The notes beneath the pieces are model-generated. The model ran no database searches, had not been told where the DNA came from, and was given only the letters and a program-made list of their open reading frames with translations. The translations under genes and the position numbers were made by a program. From assembly GCF_001500315.1 (NCBI RefSeq), contig NZ_LLER01000016.1, positions 1 to 33,897 on the forward strand: a stretch of DNA of 33,897 nt. Reading direction: 5' to 3'. Of the stretch, positions 18,295-26,996 are shown piece by piece; position 1 is the first letter of the stretch, and every line of letters begins with the position of its first letter. This stretch comes from Staphylococcus auricularis. Its GTDB lineage: Bacteria; Bacillota; Bacilli; Staphylococcales; Staphylococcaceae.

Positions 18295-19171
18295 CGCAAA
18301 GTGGAACGCACTAAATATGGAAGATCAATCGCAGTCAGCCGTGCTTGCTGAAGCGATTAGAGAAGCGGATGCAGTCGTTGTAGGTATCGGGGCTGGGATG
18401 TCTTCAGCAGATGGCTTCACCTATACAGGCGAACGCTTCACGAAAAACTTTCCAGATTTCATTGAGAAATATGGCTTCTTTGATATGTTACAAGCAAGCT
18501 TACATCCCTTCCCAAGTTGGCAGGAATATTGGGCCTTTGAAAGTCGCTTTGTGAAGCTTAATTATCTAGACCAAGCTGTGGGGCCTTCTTATGTCGCATT
18601 GAAAGAAATGTTAGAAACGAAACCGTATCACATTATTACTACAAATGCGGACAATGCTTTTGCGGTGGCAGATTATGATTTAGATAAAGTATTTCACATT
18701 CAAGGGGAATATATTTTATGGCAATGTAGCCAGCACTGCCACGCACAAACGTATCGCGATGATGAGGCGATCTTACAAATGGTGGAACAACAAGAAGATA
18801 TGAAAGTACCCAGAGAGTTGATTCCACATTGTCCAAAATGTGATGCACCGATGGAAATTAACAAACGTAAAGCGCAAGTGGGTATGGTCGAAGATGCTGA
18901 TTTCCATGCGCAATTGGATCGTTATAATGCATTCTTAGCACAACACGAAACGGGTAAAGTGCTTTATCTTGAAATTGGTATCGGCTATACCACACCACAA
19001 TTTGTAAAGCATCCATTCCAACGCATGACACGGAAGAATCCCGATGCTGTCTTTATGACAATGAATAAAAAAGCGTATCGCATTCCACAACCCATTCGAG
19101 AACGTACGATACATTTAACCGATGATATTTCGATGTTAATTCAAGATGCAAATCAAAGATTGAAACAATAG
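18287..19171 (+). CDS. sirTM: SirTM, class M sirtuin mono-ADP-ribosyltransferase
   Basis: 294 aa. Rossmann-fold NAD site [19 protein letters not shown] (residues 33-51); TTNADN (118-123) where deacetylase sirtuins have TQNID; FHIQGE (136-141) with Gln139 in place of the catalytic His; and zinc ligands C147, C151, C182, C185 (CSQHC and CPKC). The Asn120/Gln139 pair is the mark of class M sirtuins, which transfer ADP-ribose to GcvH-L rather than remove acyl groups. The start at 18287 has AAGGAGG 11 bases before; possible upstream starts lie inside the macrodomain gene and are rejected. Codes overlap the macrodomain gene by 8 bases, and lplA2 follows after 10. Confidence 0.95.
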   Translation: MTNAKWNALNMEDQSQSAVLAEAIREADAVVVGIGAGMSSADGFTYTGERFTKNFPDFIEKYGFFDMLQASLHPFPSWQEYWAFESRFVKLNYLDQAVGPSYVALKEMLETKPYHIITTNADNAFAVADYDLDKVFHIQGEYILWQCSQHCHAQTYRDDEAILQMVEQQEDMKVPRELIPHCPKCDAPMEINKRKAQVGMVEDADFHAQLDRYNAFLAQHETGKVLYLEIGIGYTTPQFVKHPFQRMTRKNPDAVFMTMNKKAYRIPQPIRERTIHLTDDISMLIQDANQRLKQ

Positions 19172-19181
19172 GAGTGAGCCC

Positions 19182-20204
19182 ATGTATTTAATAGAACCTA
19201 TTCGTAATGGAGAATATATTGCAGATGGCGCTGTCGCCTTAGCATTACAAGTTTATGTGAATGAAAATCTCTTTTTAGATGACGATATTTTACTTCCATA
19301 TTACTGCGATCCTAAAGTCCAAATTGGACGTTTTCAAAATACAGCAGTAGAAATCAACCAAGATTATGTAGATGAAAACGATATTCAAGTTGTGCGTCGT
19401 GATACGGGCGGCGGTGCCGTCTACGTAGACCGTGGTTCAGTTAATTTCTGTTGTGTATTACAAAATGATACGTCTATCTATGGGGATTTCCAACGTTTTT
19501 ATCAACCTGTGATTGCTGCACTCCATCATCTTGGTGCGACAGAAGTTGAACAAAGTGGCCGTAATGATTTAGCCATTAACGGTAAGAAAATTTCTGGCGC
19601 TGCTATGACGCTGACAGATGGTCGTATCTATGGTGGTTACTCATTACTCCTAGATGTTGATTATGAAGCTATGATGAAAGCACTCAATCCGAATCGTAAA
19701 AAAATTGAAGCGAAAGGGATTAAATCCGTACGCGCGAGAGTGGGCGAAATTCGTGACTATCTTGATCCTAAATATCAAGATGTGTCGATTGAACAATTTA
19801 AAGATTTAATTATTGAACAGTTGATGGATATTGATGACATCAGTGAAGCGAAACGTTATGAACTCACTGACGAAGATTGGCAAGCGATTGACGAACTCGT
19901 TGAGAAAAAATATAAGAACTGGGAATGGAATTACGGCGGTTCACCTCGCTATAACTACAACCGCAACGAACATTTCACTTCAGGTACCGTAGATATCTCA
20001 TTAGATATATCAGGTAATCGTATTGAAGCGTGCCGTATCTATGGTGATTTCTTTGGTAAAGGCGAAATTAAAGATGTCGAACAACAGCTTGAAGGCGTAC
20101 GTGTCGTTAGAGCAGACCTATTAGATGCGTTAAATGGCATCGATTTAAATTATTATTTTGGCGACATTACCGCCGAAGAATTAGTAGATTTGATATTAAG
20201 TTAA
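19182..20204 (+). CDS. lplA2: Lipoate-protein ligase LplA2
   Basis: 340 aa. The ligase core holds QIGRFQN (near 46-52), the lipoyl-adenylate loop RRDTGGGAVYVDRGSVNFC (residues 70-88), SGRNDLAINGKKISGAAM (near 126-143, with the key Lys in KKISG) and a C-terminal accessory domain with FTSGTVDISLDIS. It attaches free lipoate, using ATP, to GcvH-L and perhaps other E2 domains. GGAGTG precedes the ATG. Last gene of the operon, closed by a hairpin terminator. Placement next to gcvH-L and sirTM identifies it as the LplA2 type rather than the housekeeping LplA1. Confidence 0.95.
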   Translation: MYLIEPIRNGEYIADGAVALALQVYVNENLFLDDDILLPYYCDPKVQIGRFQNTAVEINQDYVDENDIQVVRRDTGGGAVYVDRGSVNFCCVLQNDTSIYGDFQRFYQPVIAALHHLGATEVEQSGRNDLAINGKKISGAAMTLTDGRIYGGYSLLLDVDYEAMMKALNPNRKKIEAKGIKSVRARVGEIRDYLDPKYQDVSIEQFKDLIIEQLMDIDDISEAKRYELTDEDWQAIDELVEKKYKNWEWNYGGSPRYNYNRNEHFTSGTVDISLDISGNRIEACRIYGDFFGKGEIKDVEQQLEGVRVVRADLLDALNGIDLNYYFGDITAEELVDLILS

Positions 20205-20220
20205 TTAAATAAATGAATGT

Positions 20221-20260
20221 AAAAAGACTGGTGCGGTGTAAAGCCTCATCAGTCTTTTTT
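20221..20260. terminator. Intrinsic terminator after lplA2, overlapping the end of the convergent pseudogene
   Basis: AAAAAGACTGGTG pairs with CATCAGTCTTTTTT (one wobble, one mismatch further in), loop around 20234-20244. The run of T on one strand and A on the other lets it act both ways; the leftward frame stops inside it (20249). Confidence 0.85.
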
Positions 20261-20802
20261 GTATGATCTATCTCTCAAGTAATCTTCCGTTGAATAAAGA
20301 TATGCGAATTCGTGATTCAAAGATGCTATATTATACGTGTGGACATCTTGAGCGTTTAATCGATTGCCATCGAGGTCTTTGAGTTCAAAAGAAACGGTCG
20401 CATCTTCGATTAAATCGACAGTAAATCCTAAGTTTTGAGCCATCCGCGTTGTCGTAGATACACAATGAGGAAGTGAGATACCAGCAATAGTTAAATGATG
20501 CCACCCATGGGATCGTAAAATAGTATCCAATGTTGTGCCAATAAAAGCACTGTTCACTTCTTTTTCGATGATGATTTCATCTTTTTCGGTTCATAAATTA
20601 AACCTTGTAAATGCTCTCGATGAAACAGCGACGAAGGATCTTGTGAGACATGTTTAATATGATTAATGGGTTGATGTTCACTTCGAAAATAATTCAATAA
20701 CCTTTCTATATTTTGTTCCGCATGTGGACCATAACGTTCGCCCCAACACGAATCGTGAAATGCCTCTTGTACATCGATTAAAATGAGCACATCACTCATC
20801 AT
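20249..20802 (-). pseudogene. Cysteine hydrolase (isochorismatase-like) split by a frameshift
   Basis: Two leftward frames form one hydrolase. The first, from 20802 (MMSDVLILIDVQEAFHD, with the catalytic Asp in IDVQ), stops near 20554. The second carries NSAFIGTTLDTIL, IAGISLPHCVSTT (nucleophile Cys) and ATVSFELKD, ending at 20249. Between them LIYEPKK would continue into DEIIIEKEVNSAF if one A were added in the A5 run (T5 at 20582-20586 on the given strand). The family normally has about 180-190 aa, which the joined frame reaches. A one-base loss in a homopolymer may be a true mutation, a phase-variable tract or a sequencing error. GGGGAGGG precedes the start. Divergent from the Lrp gene. 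Confidence 0.85.
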
Positions 20803-20914
20803 TTTTACCCTCCCCTTTCTATTGTTTTCATTGTATAGCATGACTGATTGGTTCTGAATGCTCTCACGAAGGTATTAGATAACAAAAGCCACAAAAAATG
20901 AGGAGAATAATCCA

Positions 20915-21325
20915 ATGGACCTAACAGATCGCAAAATACTCAAAATGCTTAAGCAAGACAGTCAGATTTCGTTGCAACGCATCAGTAAAGTAGTTAGTTT
21001 ATCTCCCCCGGCAGTACGTGAACGTATTAATAAAATGAAAGACGTCGGCATTATCGGCAAGTATACGATAGATATTGATTATGGTGCTTTAGGTTATGAT
21101 ATCAATGTCATCATTGAAATTCTCATCAAGAATAACTTATATAGCGATTTCAAACTCTTTATCTCGGAACAGAACGATGTAGAATTTTGTTACAGAATTT
21201 CAGGAGAGAGTTGTTTTATTTTTAAAGTTCATTTTCAGGGAATGCAACCGGTTGAACCCTTTATCGATCAATTACAATATTACGGACATACTAAAACGCA
21301 TTTTATATTTTCAAAAACGGTTTGA
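20915..21325 (+). CDS. Lrp/AsnC-family transcriptional regulator
   Basis: 136 aa. The N-terminal winged helix is LTDRKILKMLKQDSQISL... with SLSPPAVRERINKMKDVGII (quoted in pieces; residues about 3-48), the standard AsnC domain. The C-terminal RAM domain follows but lacks the usual conserved Gly-Asp-Asp-rich ligand pocket pattern (FCYRISGESCFIFKVHF). Dimer/octamer-forming family responding to amino acids; effector unknown. GAGGAG stands before the ATG. Divergent from the broken cysteine hydrolase with 112 bases between starts, the usual arrangement of an Lrp-type regulator and its target. Confidence 0.9.
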   Translation: MDLTDRKILKMLKQDSQISLQRISKVVSLSPPAVRERINKMKDVGIIGKYTIDIDYGALGYDINVIIEILIKNNLYSDFKLFISEQNDVEFCYRISGESCFIFKVHFQGMQPVEPFIDQLQYYGHTKTHFIFSKTV

Positions 21326-21381
21326 TTGCGAGAAATTTTAAATAAATGAAACATGTTAAAACCCCGTCATATCATCCGCCA

Positions 21382-21442
21382 TTAACTAAATCATCACCAG
21401 AAATTTACATTCATTTAACGTTCAATTGTTAAGGTATTAATG
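21382..21442 (+). promoter_or_regulatory. PhoP-box-like hexamer array before the secreted phosphatase
   Basis: Hexamers at strict 11-bp steps: TTAACT (21382), TTTACA (21404), TTAACG (21415), TTGTTA (21426, weak) and TTAATG (21437); the position at 21393 (ATCACC) does not match. B. subtilis PhoP binds TTAACA-like hexamers with five-base spacers. Possible -10 elements are TATTAA (21435-21440) or TATTAT (21451-21456); the first leaves a normal leader. Confidence 0.5.
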
Positions 21443-21473
21443 AGGGCAGATATTATAAGTGGAGGTTTTATAA

Positions 21474-23282
21474 GTGAAAAATAAGCAAAAAATTGTAACT
21501 GGTGTAGCTAGCTTAACGTTATTGTTAACATTGGCACAAGGAGGCGGCGTTGCAAACGCAAGCGCTGGTGGCTCTGCCGTTCCGAATGAAAACCCTGCAG
21601 AACAAAACGAAGAAGGTAACAACAATGGTATTGCAGTTTCTGACCAAAAACCTGCAGTTGCGCCTGTAGAAACTCAAAACACACCAAACCGTATCATGAC
21701 TAACTTCAACGGTGATACTAAAACAGAAATGGCTTTCAACTGGTACACAACAGATAAATTCGACGACGCTAAAGTTTGGGTATCAGAAACTGGTGACTTC
21801 AGCGATGCAATCTCATTTGATGCTAAAGCAGAAAATGTCACTTCTAAATATTTAGAACGCGATAACAACGGTAACATTATTTTCGCAGACCCTGTCAAAG
21901 ACGACGATGGTGAACCTGTTAAAGATAATAACGATAACGATAAAATCAATGGTTATTACACTGACGCTAACGTTTCTGGCCAAGAATGGATGGGCGGTAA
22001 CGAACATGGTAAAGCGGAATTAACAAAACAAAGAGAATATACATACAAAGCGAAAGCAACTGGTTTGAAACCAAATACTAACTATCATTACTATGTTGGT
22101 AGCGAAAGCGGACCTAAAAGTGAAATAGGACAATTCAAAACATCTGGTAATGAAGGCGATCCATTCAAATTCGTTCAATACACAGATACACAAAATGCTT
22201 ACTGGAACGAACACGTACGTAACGAAGCACAATTCGCTGCAGATACAATCGATCAAGCGATCCAAACTGCTGGCAACCCAGACTTCGCACTTCACACTGG
22301 TGACTTTGTAGAAACTGCAGAAGTTGAAGATGAATGGAAAGACTTATACGAACAATCTCGTCCATCATTCATGTCACTACCTATCGCTGTTGCTTCAGGT
22401 AACCATGATGAATATCCATTAGATGATGATGACGACATGTTATTAGGTAGCTTCAACGACCACGTAAACGTACCTAAAGAAAATGATGCAATGAACGGTG
22501 GTTCATACTACTCATTCGATTACAACGGTGCGCACATGGTTGTAGCAAACACAAATGATAATAAAAAAGATAAAAAAGATAACCCAGATGAAAAAGCAAT
22601 CGGTAAAGAACAAATGGAATGGATTAAAGACGACATCAAAAAAGCACGTGAAAATGGTTCAAATTGGGTGATCTTAAACTTACACAAACCAATGTACTCT
22701 AAATCTTACCACTCACTATCAGACGAAGATATCAAAGCTGTACGTGAAGAATTAACAAAACAAATTGATGACTTAGATGTGGACTTAGTATTACAAGGTC
22801 ACGACCACGTACTTGCTCGTACTAAATCACTTGAACATACTTCAACTAAAAATAGCTTCGTAAACGCTAAAATTGAAGATACTAAACAAGTGAAAGGTGA
22901 AGATGGCGTAGAATACTATGATAACCCTAAAGGTTCTGTATACGTTCTACCTAACACTGGTGGTACTAAAGCTTATGACGATATCTACGATAAATCATTA
23001 TCACACATCAAAAAAGTGGTACCAGAACTTAAAAACTTAACTCAAAAACAACTAGATCATTACAACACATTGTTCGCATTAGGTGAACAACCTCAAAAAA
23101 CAGATGCTTATAAAGACAGTCACTCTAACAACCGTGATTCATCTCAACAAAACTTCTCAGTATACGAAGTTGAAGATAACAAATTGAAAGTTAAAACTTA
23201 TCAATTAAACGGTGACATTAGTAAAGGTGAACCACGTACAACTGAATTAATCGACGAATTTGGTATTAAAAAAGACAAATAA
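21474..23282 (+). CDS. Secreted purple-acid-phosphatase-like metallophosphoesterase
   Basis: 602 aa with a GTG start and GGAGG 8 bases before. The signal peptide ends at ANASA (residue about 31), followed by a low-complexity Asn/Glu linker. Residues 68-225 look like the fibronectin-III-type N-domain of purple acid phosphatases (TKTEMAFNWYTTD, ATGLKPNTNYHYYVG). The metallophosphoesterase core follows, with metal ligands in YTDTQN, HTGDFVE, SGNHDE, NLHKPMY and QGHDHVLART. No LPXTG or membrane anchor is present, so it should be released. Codon use is strongly biased toward U/A-ending optimal codons, suggesting high expression. Substrate unknown; phosphate scavenging is inferred from the upstream repeats. 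Confidence 0.9.
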   Translation: MKNKQKIVTGVASLTLLLTLAQGGGVANASAGGSAVPNENPAEQNEEGNNNGIAVSDQKPAVAPVETQNTPNRIMTNFNGDTKTEMAFNWYTTDKFDDAKVWVSETGDFSDAISFDAKAENVTSKYLERDNNGNIIFADPVKDDDGEPVKDNNDNDKINGYYTDANVSGQEWMGGNEHGKAELTKQREYTYKAKATGLKPNTNYHYYVGSESGPKSEIGQFKTSGNEGDPFKFVQYTDTQNAYWNEHVRNEAQFAADTIDQAIQTAGNPDFALHTGDFVETAEVEDEWKDLYEQSRPSFMSLPIAVASGNHDEYPLDDDDDMLLGSFNDHVNVPKENDAMNGGSYYSFDYNGAHMVVANTNDNKKDKKDNPDEKAIGKEQMEWIKDDIKKARENGSNWVILNLHKPMYSKSYHSLSDEDIKAVREELTKQIDDLDVDLVLQGHDHVLARTKSLEHTSTKNSFVNAKIEDTKQVKGEDGVEYYDNPKGSVYVLPNTGGTKAYDDIYDKSLSHIKKVVPELKNLTQKQLDHYNTLFALGEQPQKTDAYKDSHSNNRDSSQQNFSVYEVEDNKLKVKTYQLNGDISKGEPRTTELIDEFGIKKDK

Positions 23283-23331
23283 ATCATTAAACAGTATGTG
23301 AAGTCATCTTTGGAAAGGAGCTTATCCTAAG

Positions 23332-24006
23332 ATGAAACGAATCGCTTATTATGGCAGTTGTATCTTGTGCCTCTCAGTATTACTGACAGGTTGTAACAAT
23401 GATCAGGAAGAGCAATCATCAGAATCAAAAACAGCTGAAAAATCTGAGCAAAAAGAAAGTACACAACAAGCACATTTAAATGATGATGAAAAACAAGAAG
23501 TCAAAGAAGATTTAATCAAATGGATGGCAAAAAGGGAAGCCAAAGACGATCGAGCTGTATCTAACCGTTACTTTAATAGTGGATCATTTTCCAACGGAGA
23601 TTGGTACGCTGGCTCCCCAGATGCACAAATTCAAGTGAGTAACCAAGGCGATCCAGGACCTAAAGCATTTGACGTGCATAACGTTGTTGGCTTAGTTACT
23701 TATGAAAGTAACGCAGATGTGACAGGTTTTGATGAAAGTGCACAATCTTTAACTAATATCGAAGGATACGAACAAGTCGCAAATATGTCAGCACCAATTA
23801 CAAAATACTTGTTCGCAGATAATGGTAAAGTTTACAAGTGTACATTTGATAAGGATTCCGAAGAAACAACGTTATCTTCCGGTTTCGCACCGAAAGATCA
23901 CACGACTAAAGATCCTAACTTAGCACCTGATAGAACATTTGATGAGGTCAAAGATAAAGAGATCACGGAACATTATCATAAATTACTCGATCAATACGAC
24001 AAGTAA
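23332..24006 (+). CDS. Staphylococcal lipoprotein, function unknown
   Basis: 224 aa. The signal ends in LLTGC with Cys21 as lipid site, followed by a charged Ser/Glu/Lys linker (24-60) and a folded region with GSFSNGDWYAGSPDAQIQVS and VVGLVTYESNADVTG (quoted in parts). No catalytic motif is recognised. It starts 49 bases after the phosphatase, AAGGAG ahead of the ATG, with no terminator between, so co-transcription is likely. A partner or accessory role with the phosphatase is only a contextual guess. Confidence 0.85.
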   Translation: MKRIAYYGSCILCLSVLLTGCNNDQEEQSSESKTAEKSEQKESTQQAHLNDDEKQEVKEDLIKWMAKREAKDDRAVSNRYFNSGSFSNGDWYAGSPDAQIQVSNQGDPGPKAFDVHNVVGLVTYESNADVTGFDESAQSLTNIEGYEQVANMSAPITKYLFADNGKVYKCTFDKDSEETTLSSGFAPKDHTTKDPNLAPDRTFDEVKDKEITEHYHKLLDQYDK

Positions 24007-24026
24007 ACTGCATAAAAGATAAGCAG

Positions 24027-24060
24027 AAGGACCTAGGAAGTGTATCCTAGGTCCTTTTTG
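24027..24060 (+). terminator. Intrinsic terminator after the lipoprotein gene
   Basis: Perfect 12-bp arms AAGGACCTAGGA (24027-24038) and TCCTAGGTCCTT (24045-24056) with a T-run. Confidence 0.94.
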
Positions 24061-24090
24061 TTGGATAGATACCGCTATTTATAAGCACTA

Positions 24091-24126
24091 AAAAACTCCT
24101 TACTCAATCGTTAGTAAGGAGTTTTT
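24091..24126. terminator. Terminator of trhO, able to work in both directions
   Basis: Arms AAAAACTCCTTACT (24091-24104) and AGTAAGGAGTTTTT (24113-24126), 14 bp perfect. On the minus strand the T-run follows trhO. Confidence 0.92.
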
Positions 24127-24141
24127 CATTTAACCTCTATA

Positions 24142-25101
24142 TTATTGATGTACTAGATCTTTGAAGTTTTCTAAGCGACGTTCTTTTTCTTCTTCGCTGA
24201 TGTTATTTTTCTCAACGTAACGGTTTCTTTCATGTTTTGCACAATCATAGCAACATGCACCTAAATAACGTTCTTCATTTTCTTCAGAAACTAAGATTTG
24301 GCGGTTACATTCTGGGTTTGCGCAGTTGATATAACGTTCGCATGGTGTACCGTCGAACCATTCTTTACCGACAACGGTTTTTTCAACTTGGTTTACATCG
24401 ACGCTGATACGTTCATCAAAGACATACATTTTACCGTCCCAGTATTCACCTTTGGTTTCTGGGTCTTTACCGTAAGTTGCGATGCCGCCTTCAAGTTGTC
24501 CTACATCTTCGAAACCTTCACGTTTAAGGAAACCTGAGAATTTTTCACAACGGATACCGCCTGTACAGTATGTGACGATTTTTTTGTTTTCGAGTTTTTC
24601 TTTATTTTCGCGGATCCATTGTGGTAAGTCTCTGAATCGAGTGATATCAGGACGAATGGCACCACGGAAGTGTCCAAGATCGTATTCGTAGTCATTTCTT
24701 GCGTCAAGAATGACTGTGTCGTCAGATAGTAACGCTTCTTTGAATTCGCTTGGTGAGTAATATTTACCTGTTAATTGATGCGGATCGATGTCTTCATCAA
24801 GACCAAGTGCCACGATCTCTTTACGTGGACGGCAGTGCATTTTTTTGAAAGCATGGCCGTCAGCTTCATCCACTTTAAATACTAAATCTTTAAAGCGTTC
24901 ATCTGTATGTAAGTGATCCATGTAAGCGTCTGTGGCTTCTTTTGTACCTGATACTGTACCGTTTAATCCTTCAGTTGAAACTAGGATACGACCTTTAAGA
25001 CCGAGGGATTTACAATAGTCTAAGTGCTCTGATGCAAAAGTTTCTGGGTCATCAATTGTGACATATTTATAATATAGTAATACTCTATAATCCTTACTCA
25101 T
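24142..25101 (-). CDS. trhO: tRNA uridine(34) hydroxylase TrhO (rhodanese-domain protein)
   Basis: 319 aa. Family marks are the N-terminal ferredoxin-like domain ([13 protein letters not shown]..., [17 protein letters not shown]), the DARNDYE segment and the rhodanese active loop [21 protein letters not shown] with active Cys (quoted in parts), and a C-terminal zinc-type region ([18 protein letters not shown]). The enzyme makes 5-hydroxyuridine at the tRNA wobble position using oxygen. The start at 25101 is preferred because AGGAG is 7 bases upstream; ATG at 25107 would leave one base. It is divergent from saePQRS and ends at its own terminator. Confidence 0.93.
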   Translation of the reverse strand: MSKDYRVLLYYKYVTIDDPETFASEHLDYCKSLGLKGRILVSTEGLNGTVSGTKEATDAYMDHLHTDERFKDLVFKVDEADGHAFKKMHCRPRKEIVALGLDEDIDPHQLTGKYYSPSEFKEALLSDDTVILDARNDYEYDLGHFRGAIRPDITRFRDLPQWIRENKEKLENKKIVTYCTGGIRCEKFSGFLKREGFEDVGQLEGGIATYGKDPETKGEYWDGKMYVFDERISVDVNQVEKTVVGKEWFDGTPCERYINCANPECNRQILVSEENEERYLGACCYDCAKHERNRYVEKNNISEEEKERRLENFKDLVHQ

Positions 25102-25413
25102 GTTCATTCTCCTCTTAATACTTTGAAGTGTAGTTCGTTTTGTATAGATACACGATGTTGCGCGTGTTAGTGACATTTTTCAATATTATCTCATATTTAT
25201 CCTTATTTTGTACATGAGACAATTTAGACCATATTTCATTGTAACAAAATCGGCGTAAGTTTCAATTTATTAATACAAAAAATACGTGCATTGTCAAATC
25301 TCATAGTTAAGAAATAGTTAAGAATGATTAAGAGATAGTTAATGTGATTTCCGAATCAGTGCCTGTAACATAAACAGTGTAATAAAAAACACTATAGAAA
25401 GTAGGAAATGACA
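25102..25413. other. Divergent control region between trhO and saeP
   Basis: About 310 AT-rich bases. The half next to saeP holds two SaeR boxes and the P1-like promoter; the half next to trhO has no promoter I can assign with confidence. No coding sequence is supported. Confidence 0.6.
25306..25342 (+). promoter_or_regulatory. Two tandem SaeR binding sites of the sae P1 promoter
   Basis: Site 1, GTTAAGAAATAGTTAA (25306-25321), is a perfect GTTAA-N6-GTTAA. Site 2, ATTAAGAGATAGTTAA (25327-25342), differs by one base. The half-sites lie about one helical turn apart. A probable -35/-10 pair is TGTGAT (25343-25348), 17 bp, TAACAT (25366-25371), so the sites sit directly upstream, as in S. aureus autoregulated P1. 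Confidence 0.88.
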
Positions 25414-25863
25414 ATGAAATCAAAATTCTTTTTAGCAGGTGGCGCACTTGCCGCAACATTATTACTCGGTGCATGTAACAACATGGATGAGAAGAAAGAC
25501 GATATGAAACAAGAGACGAAAGCAGACGAGAAAGAAAAAGATATGGATATGGAACAAAAAGATAATATGATGATGAAATCTGGAATGTTCAAAGGTGAAA
25601 ATAAAGAAATGGTAGAAGGTAAAGCAACCATTAAAGATAATAAATTGATGCTTACAGATTTTAAATCATCTAAAGGACCAGACTTACATGTTTACTTAAC
25701 AAAAGGAAATGACATCGAAAAAGGTATGAAGATTGATGCCGTTGACTATGATAAAAAAGAACAAACTTTTGATCTCAAAGATGTGAAAGTCGAAGATTAT
25801 GATACCGTAACGATTTATTGTGATAAAGCGCATGTGATCTTTGGATCAGCTGAACTTAAATAA
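25414..25863 (+). CDS. saeP: SaeP, DM13-domain lipoprotein of the Sae system
   Basis: 149 aa. The lipoprotein signal ends LLLGAC (Cys21). A Met/Lys/Asp-rich linker (24-52) precedes a DM13-type domain: GMFKGENKEMVEGKATI, LMLTDFKSSKGPDLHVYLTKG and VTIYCDKAHVIFGSAEL (quoted in parts). In S. aureus, SaeP with SaeQ activates the phosphatase activity of SaeS. AGGA is 7 bases before 25414; the ATG at 25408 is too close to it. It follows the two SaeR boxes and is the first gene of the operon, so its expression should rise with active SaeR. Confidence 0.93.
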   Translation: MKSKFFLAGGALAATLLLGACNNMDEKKDDMKQETKADEKEKDMDMEQKDNMMMKSGMFKGENKEMVEGKATIKDNKLMLTDFKSSKGPDLHVYLTKGNDIEKGMKIDAVDYDKKEQTFDLKDVKVEDYDTVTIYCDKAHVIFGSAELK

Positions 25864-25882
25864 GATGGAGCACGTGATATCT

Positions 25883-26338
25883 ATGATAAAGAAAGTGATA
25901 TTACTGCTCATTCGACTTGGATCAGGGATCCTCATGTTCATGCAAGGTTATGAAAAATTAACGGGTGGATTTGCGATAGACGGTTTGGTACCTGTGGTTA
26001 TTCAAAACCAAGATTCTCCAGAATGGTATAAGTGGTTTTTCGAACATCTCGTCGCCTCATTCATACCTGCGTTTAATTGGTTAGTTCCTCTAGGAGAAAT
26101 TGCAATCGGTCTTGCACTGATCTTTGGTGTAATGACCTATACTGCAAGTTTCTTCGGTGCATTCATGATGCTGAACTATATTTTAGCAGATATGATATTT
26201 TCGTATCCAACTCAGCTCTTTTTCTTTATAATAATCTTAATGAATAAGCAGACGATTCAACAGTTAGATCTAAGATTGTTATATCGATTGCGAAAGAGAA
26301 GAGGCAATGGCCATGTCGCACATCCTGATCGTGGATGA
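25883..26338 (+). CDS. saeQ: SaeQ, four-helix membrane protein (DoxX-like)
   Basis: 151 aa with about four membrane helices (near 4-22, 60-80, 84-102, 106-126). The motif [17 protein letters not shown] and [19 protein letters not shown] place it with DoxX-type proteins and SaeQ. It works with SaeP to turn SaeS toward phosphatase mode. The start is uncertain: ATG 25883 has GGAG 12 bases upstream, whereas ATG 25865 has none. Its end overlaps saeR by 26 bases. Confidence 0.9.
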   Translation: MIKKVILLLIRLGSGILMFMQGYEKLTGGFAIDGLVPVVIQNQDSPEWYKWFFEHLVASFIPAFNWLVPLGEIAIGLALIFGVMTYTASFFGAFMMLNYILADMIFSYPTQLFFFIIILMNKQTIQQLDLRLLYRLRKRRGNGHVAHPDRG

Positions 26339-26996
26339 TGAGCCAGATATTAGAGAGATTTGTAAGACTTACTTTGAATTTGAAGGGCATGAAGTGTCGG
26401 TAGCCGAAAATGGACAACAAGCTATCGATTTACTTCAACCCACCATTGATTTGATGGTGTTAGATATCATGATGCCTGAAGCGGATGGATATGATGTCGT
26501 AAAGGCGATGAAAGCAAGACAATTAGATATCCCTTATATTTATTTAACTGCGAAGACAAATGAAACTGACACGATTTATGGTTTGATGCTCGGGGCTGAT
26601 GATTATGTTAAGAAGCCCTTCAGTCCTCGAGAGTTAGTCATAAGAGCGAAGAATATTTTACAGCGAGCGAATAAAGCTGCCAAACCAGCAGATACAGTGA
26701 CATGTGGAGGTTTAACGTTGAATAACGTTACGAAAACGGCGACCATCTGTGACCAGCCGTTAGCCTTACGCGTGAAGGAGTTTGAATTATTGTGGCATTT
26801 TGCGACACATGAAGATGTGGCACTTTCGAAGACAGATTTACTCGAACAGGTATGGGGGTATGAGTATTATGAAGATATGAATACCCTCAATGTGCACATT
26901 CACCGCATAAGGGAGAAACTCGAACAACACGGTTACGATGATTATGTGATTGCGACAGTTTGGGGACTCGGTTACAAGTTTCAAAGGAGGGCCTAA
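26313..26996 (+). CDS. saeR: SaeR, OmpR-family response regulator
   Basis: 227 aa. The receiver starts [13 protein letters not shown], with the acidic pair D8/D9, phospho-acceptor D51 (VLDIMMPE) and conserved YLTAK and [10 protein letters not shown] winged-helix DNA-binding domain follows from about 130 ([32 protein letters not shown]). It is very close to S. aureus SaeR. The start at 26313 is set by AAGAGG 8 bases before; ATG 26307 has too short spacing. It binds the GTTAA direct repeats upstream of saeP. The next start, saeS, follows directly after its stop. Confidence 0.96.
   Translation: MSHILIVDDEPDIREICKTYFEFEGHEVSVAENGQQAIDLLQPTIDLMVLDIMMPEADGYDVVKAMKARQLDIPYIYLTAKTNETDTIYGLMLGADDYVKKPFSPRELVIRAKNILQRANKAAKPADTVTCGGLTLNNVTKTATICDQPLALRVKEFELLWHFATHEDVALSKTDLLEQVWGYEYYEDMNTLNVHIHRIREKLEQHGYDDYVIATVWGLGYKFQRRA

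Noticed and set aside
20221..20260. Thought of as an attachment-type repeat near the pseudogene
   Set aside because: It is an ordinary terminator hairpin with a T-run and no copy elsewhere in the window.
25841..25882. Longer N-terminus for saeQ
   Set aside because: It would start inside the saeP coding region without a ribosome site.
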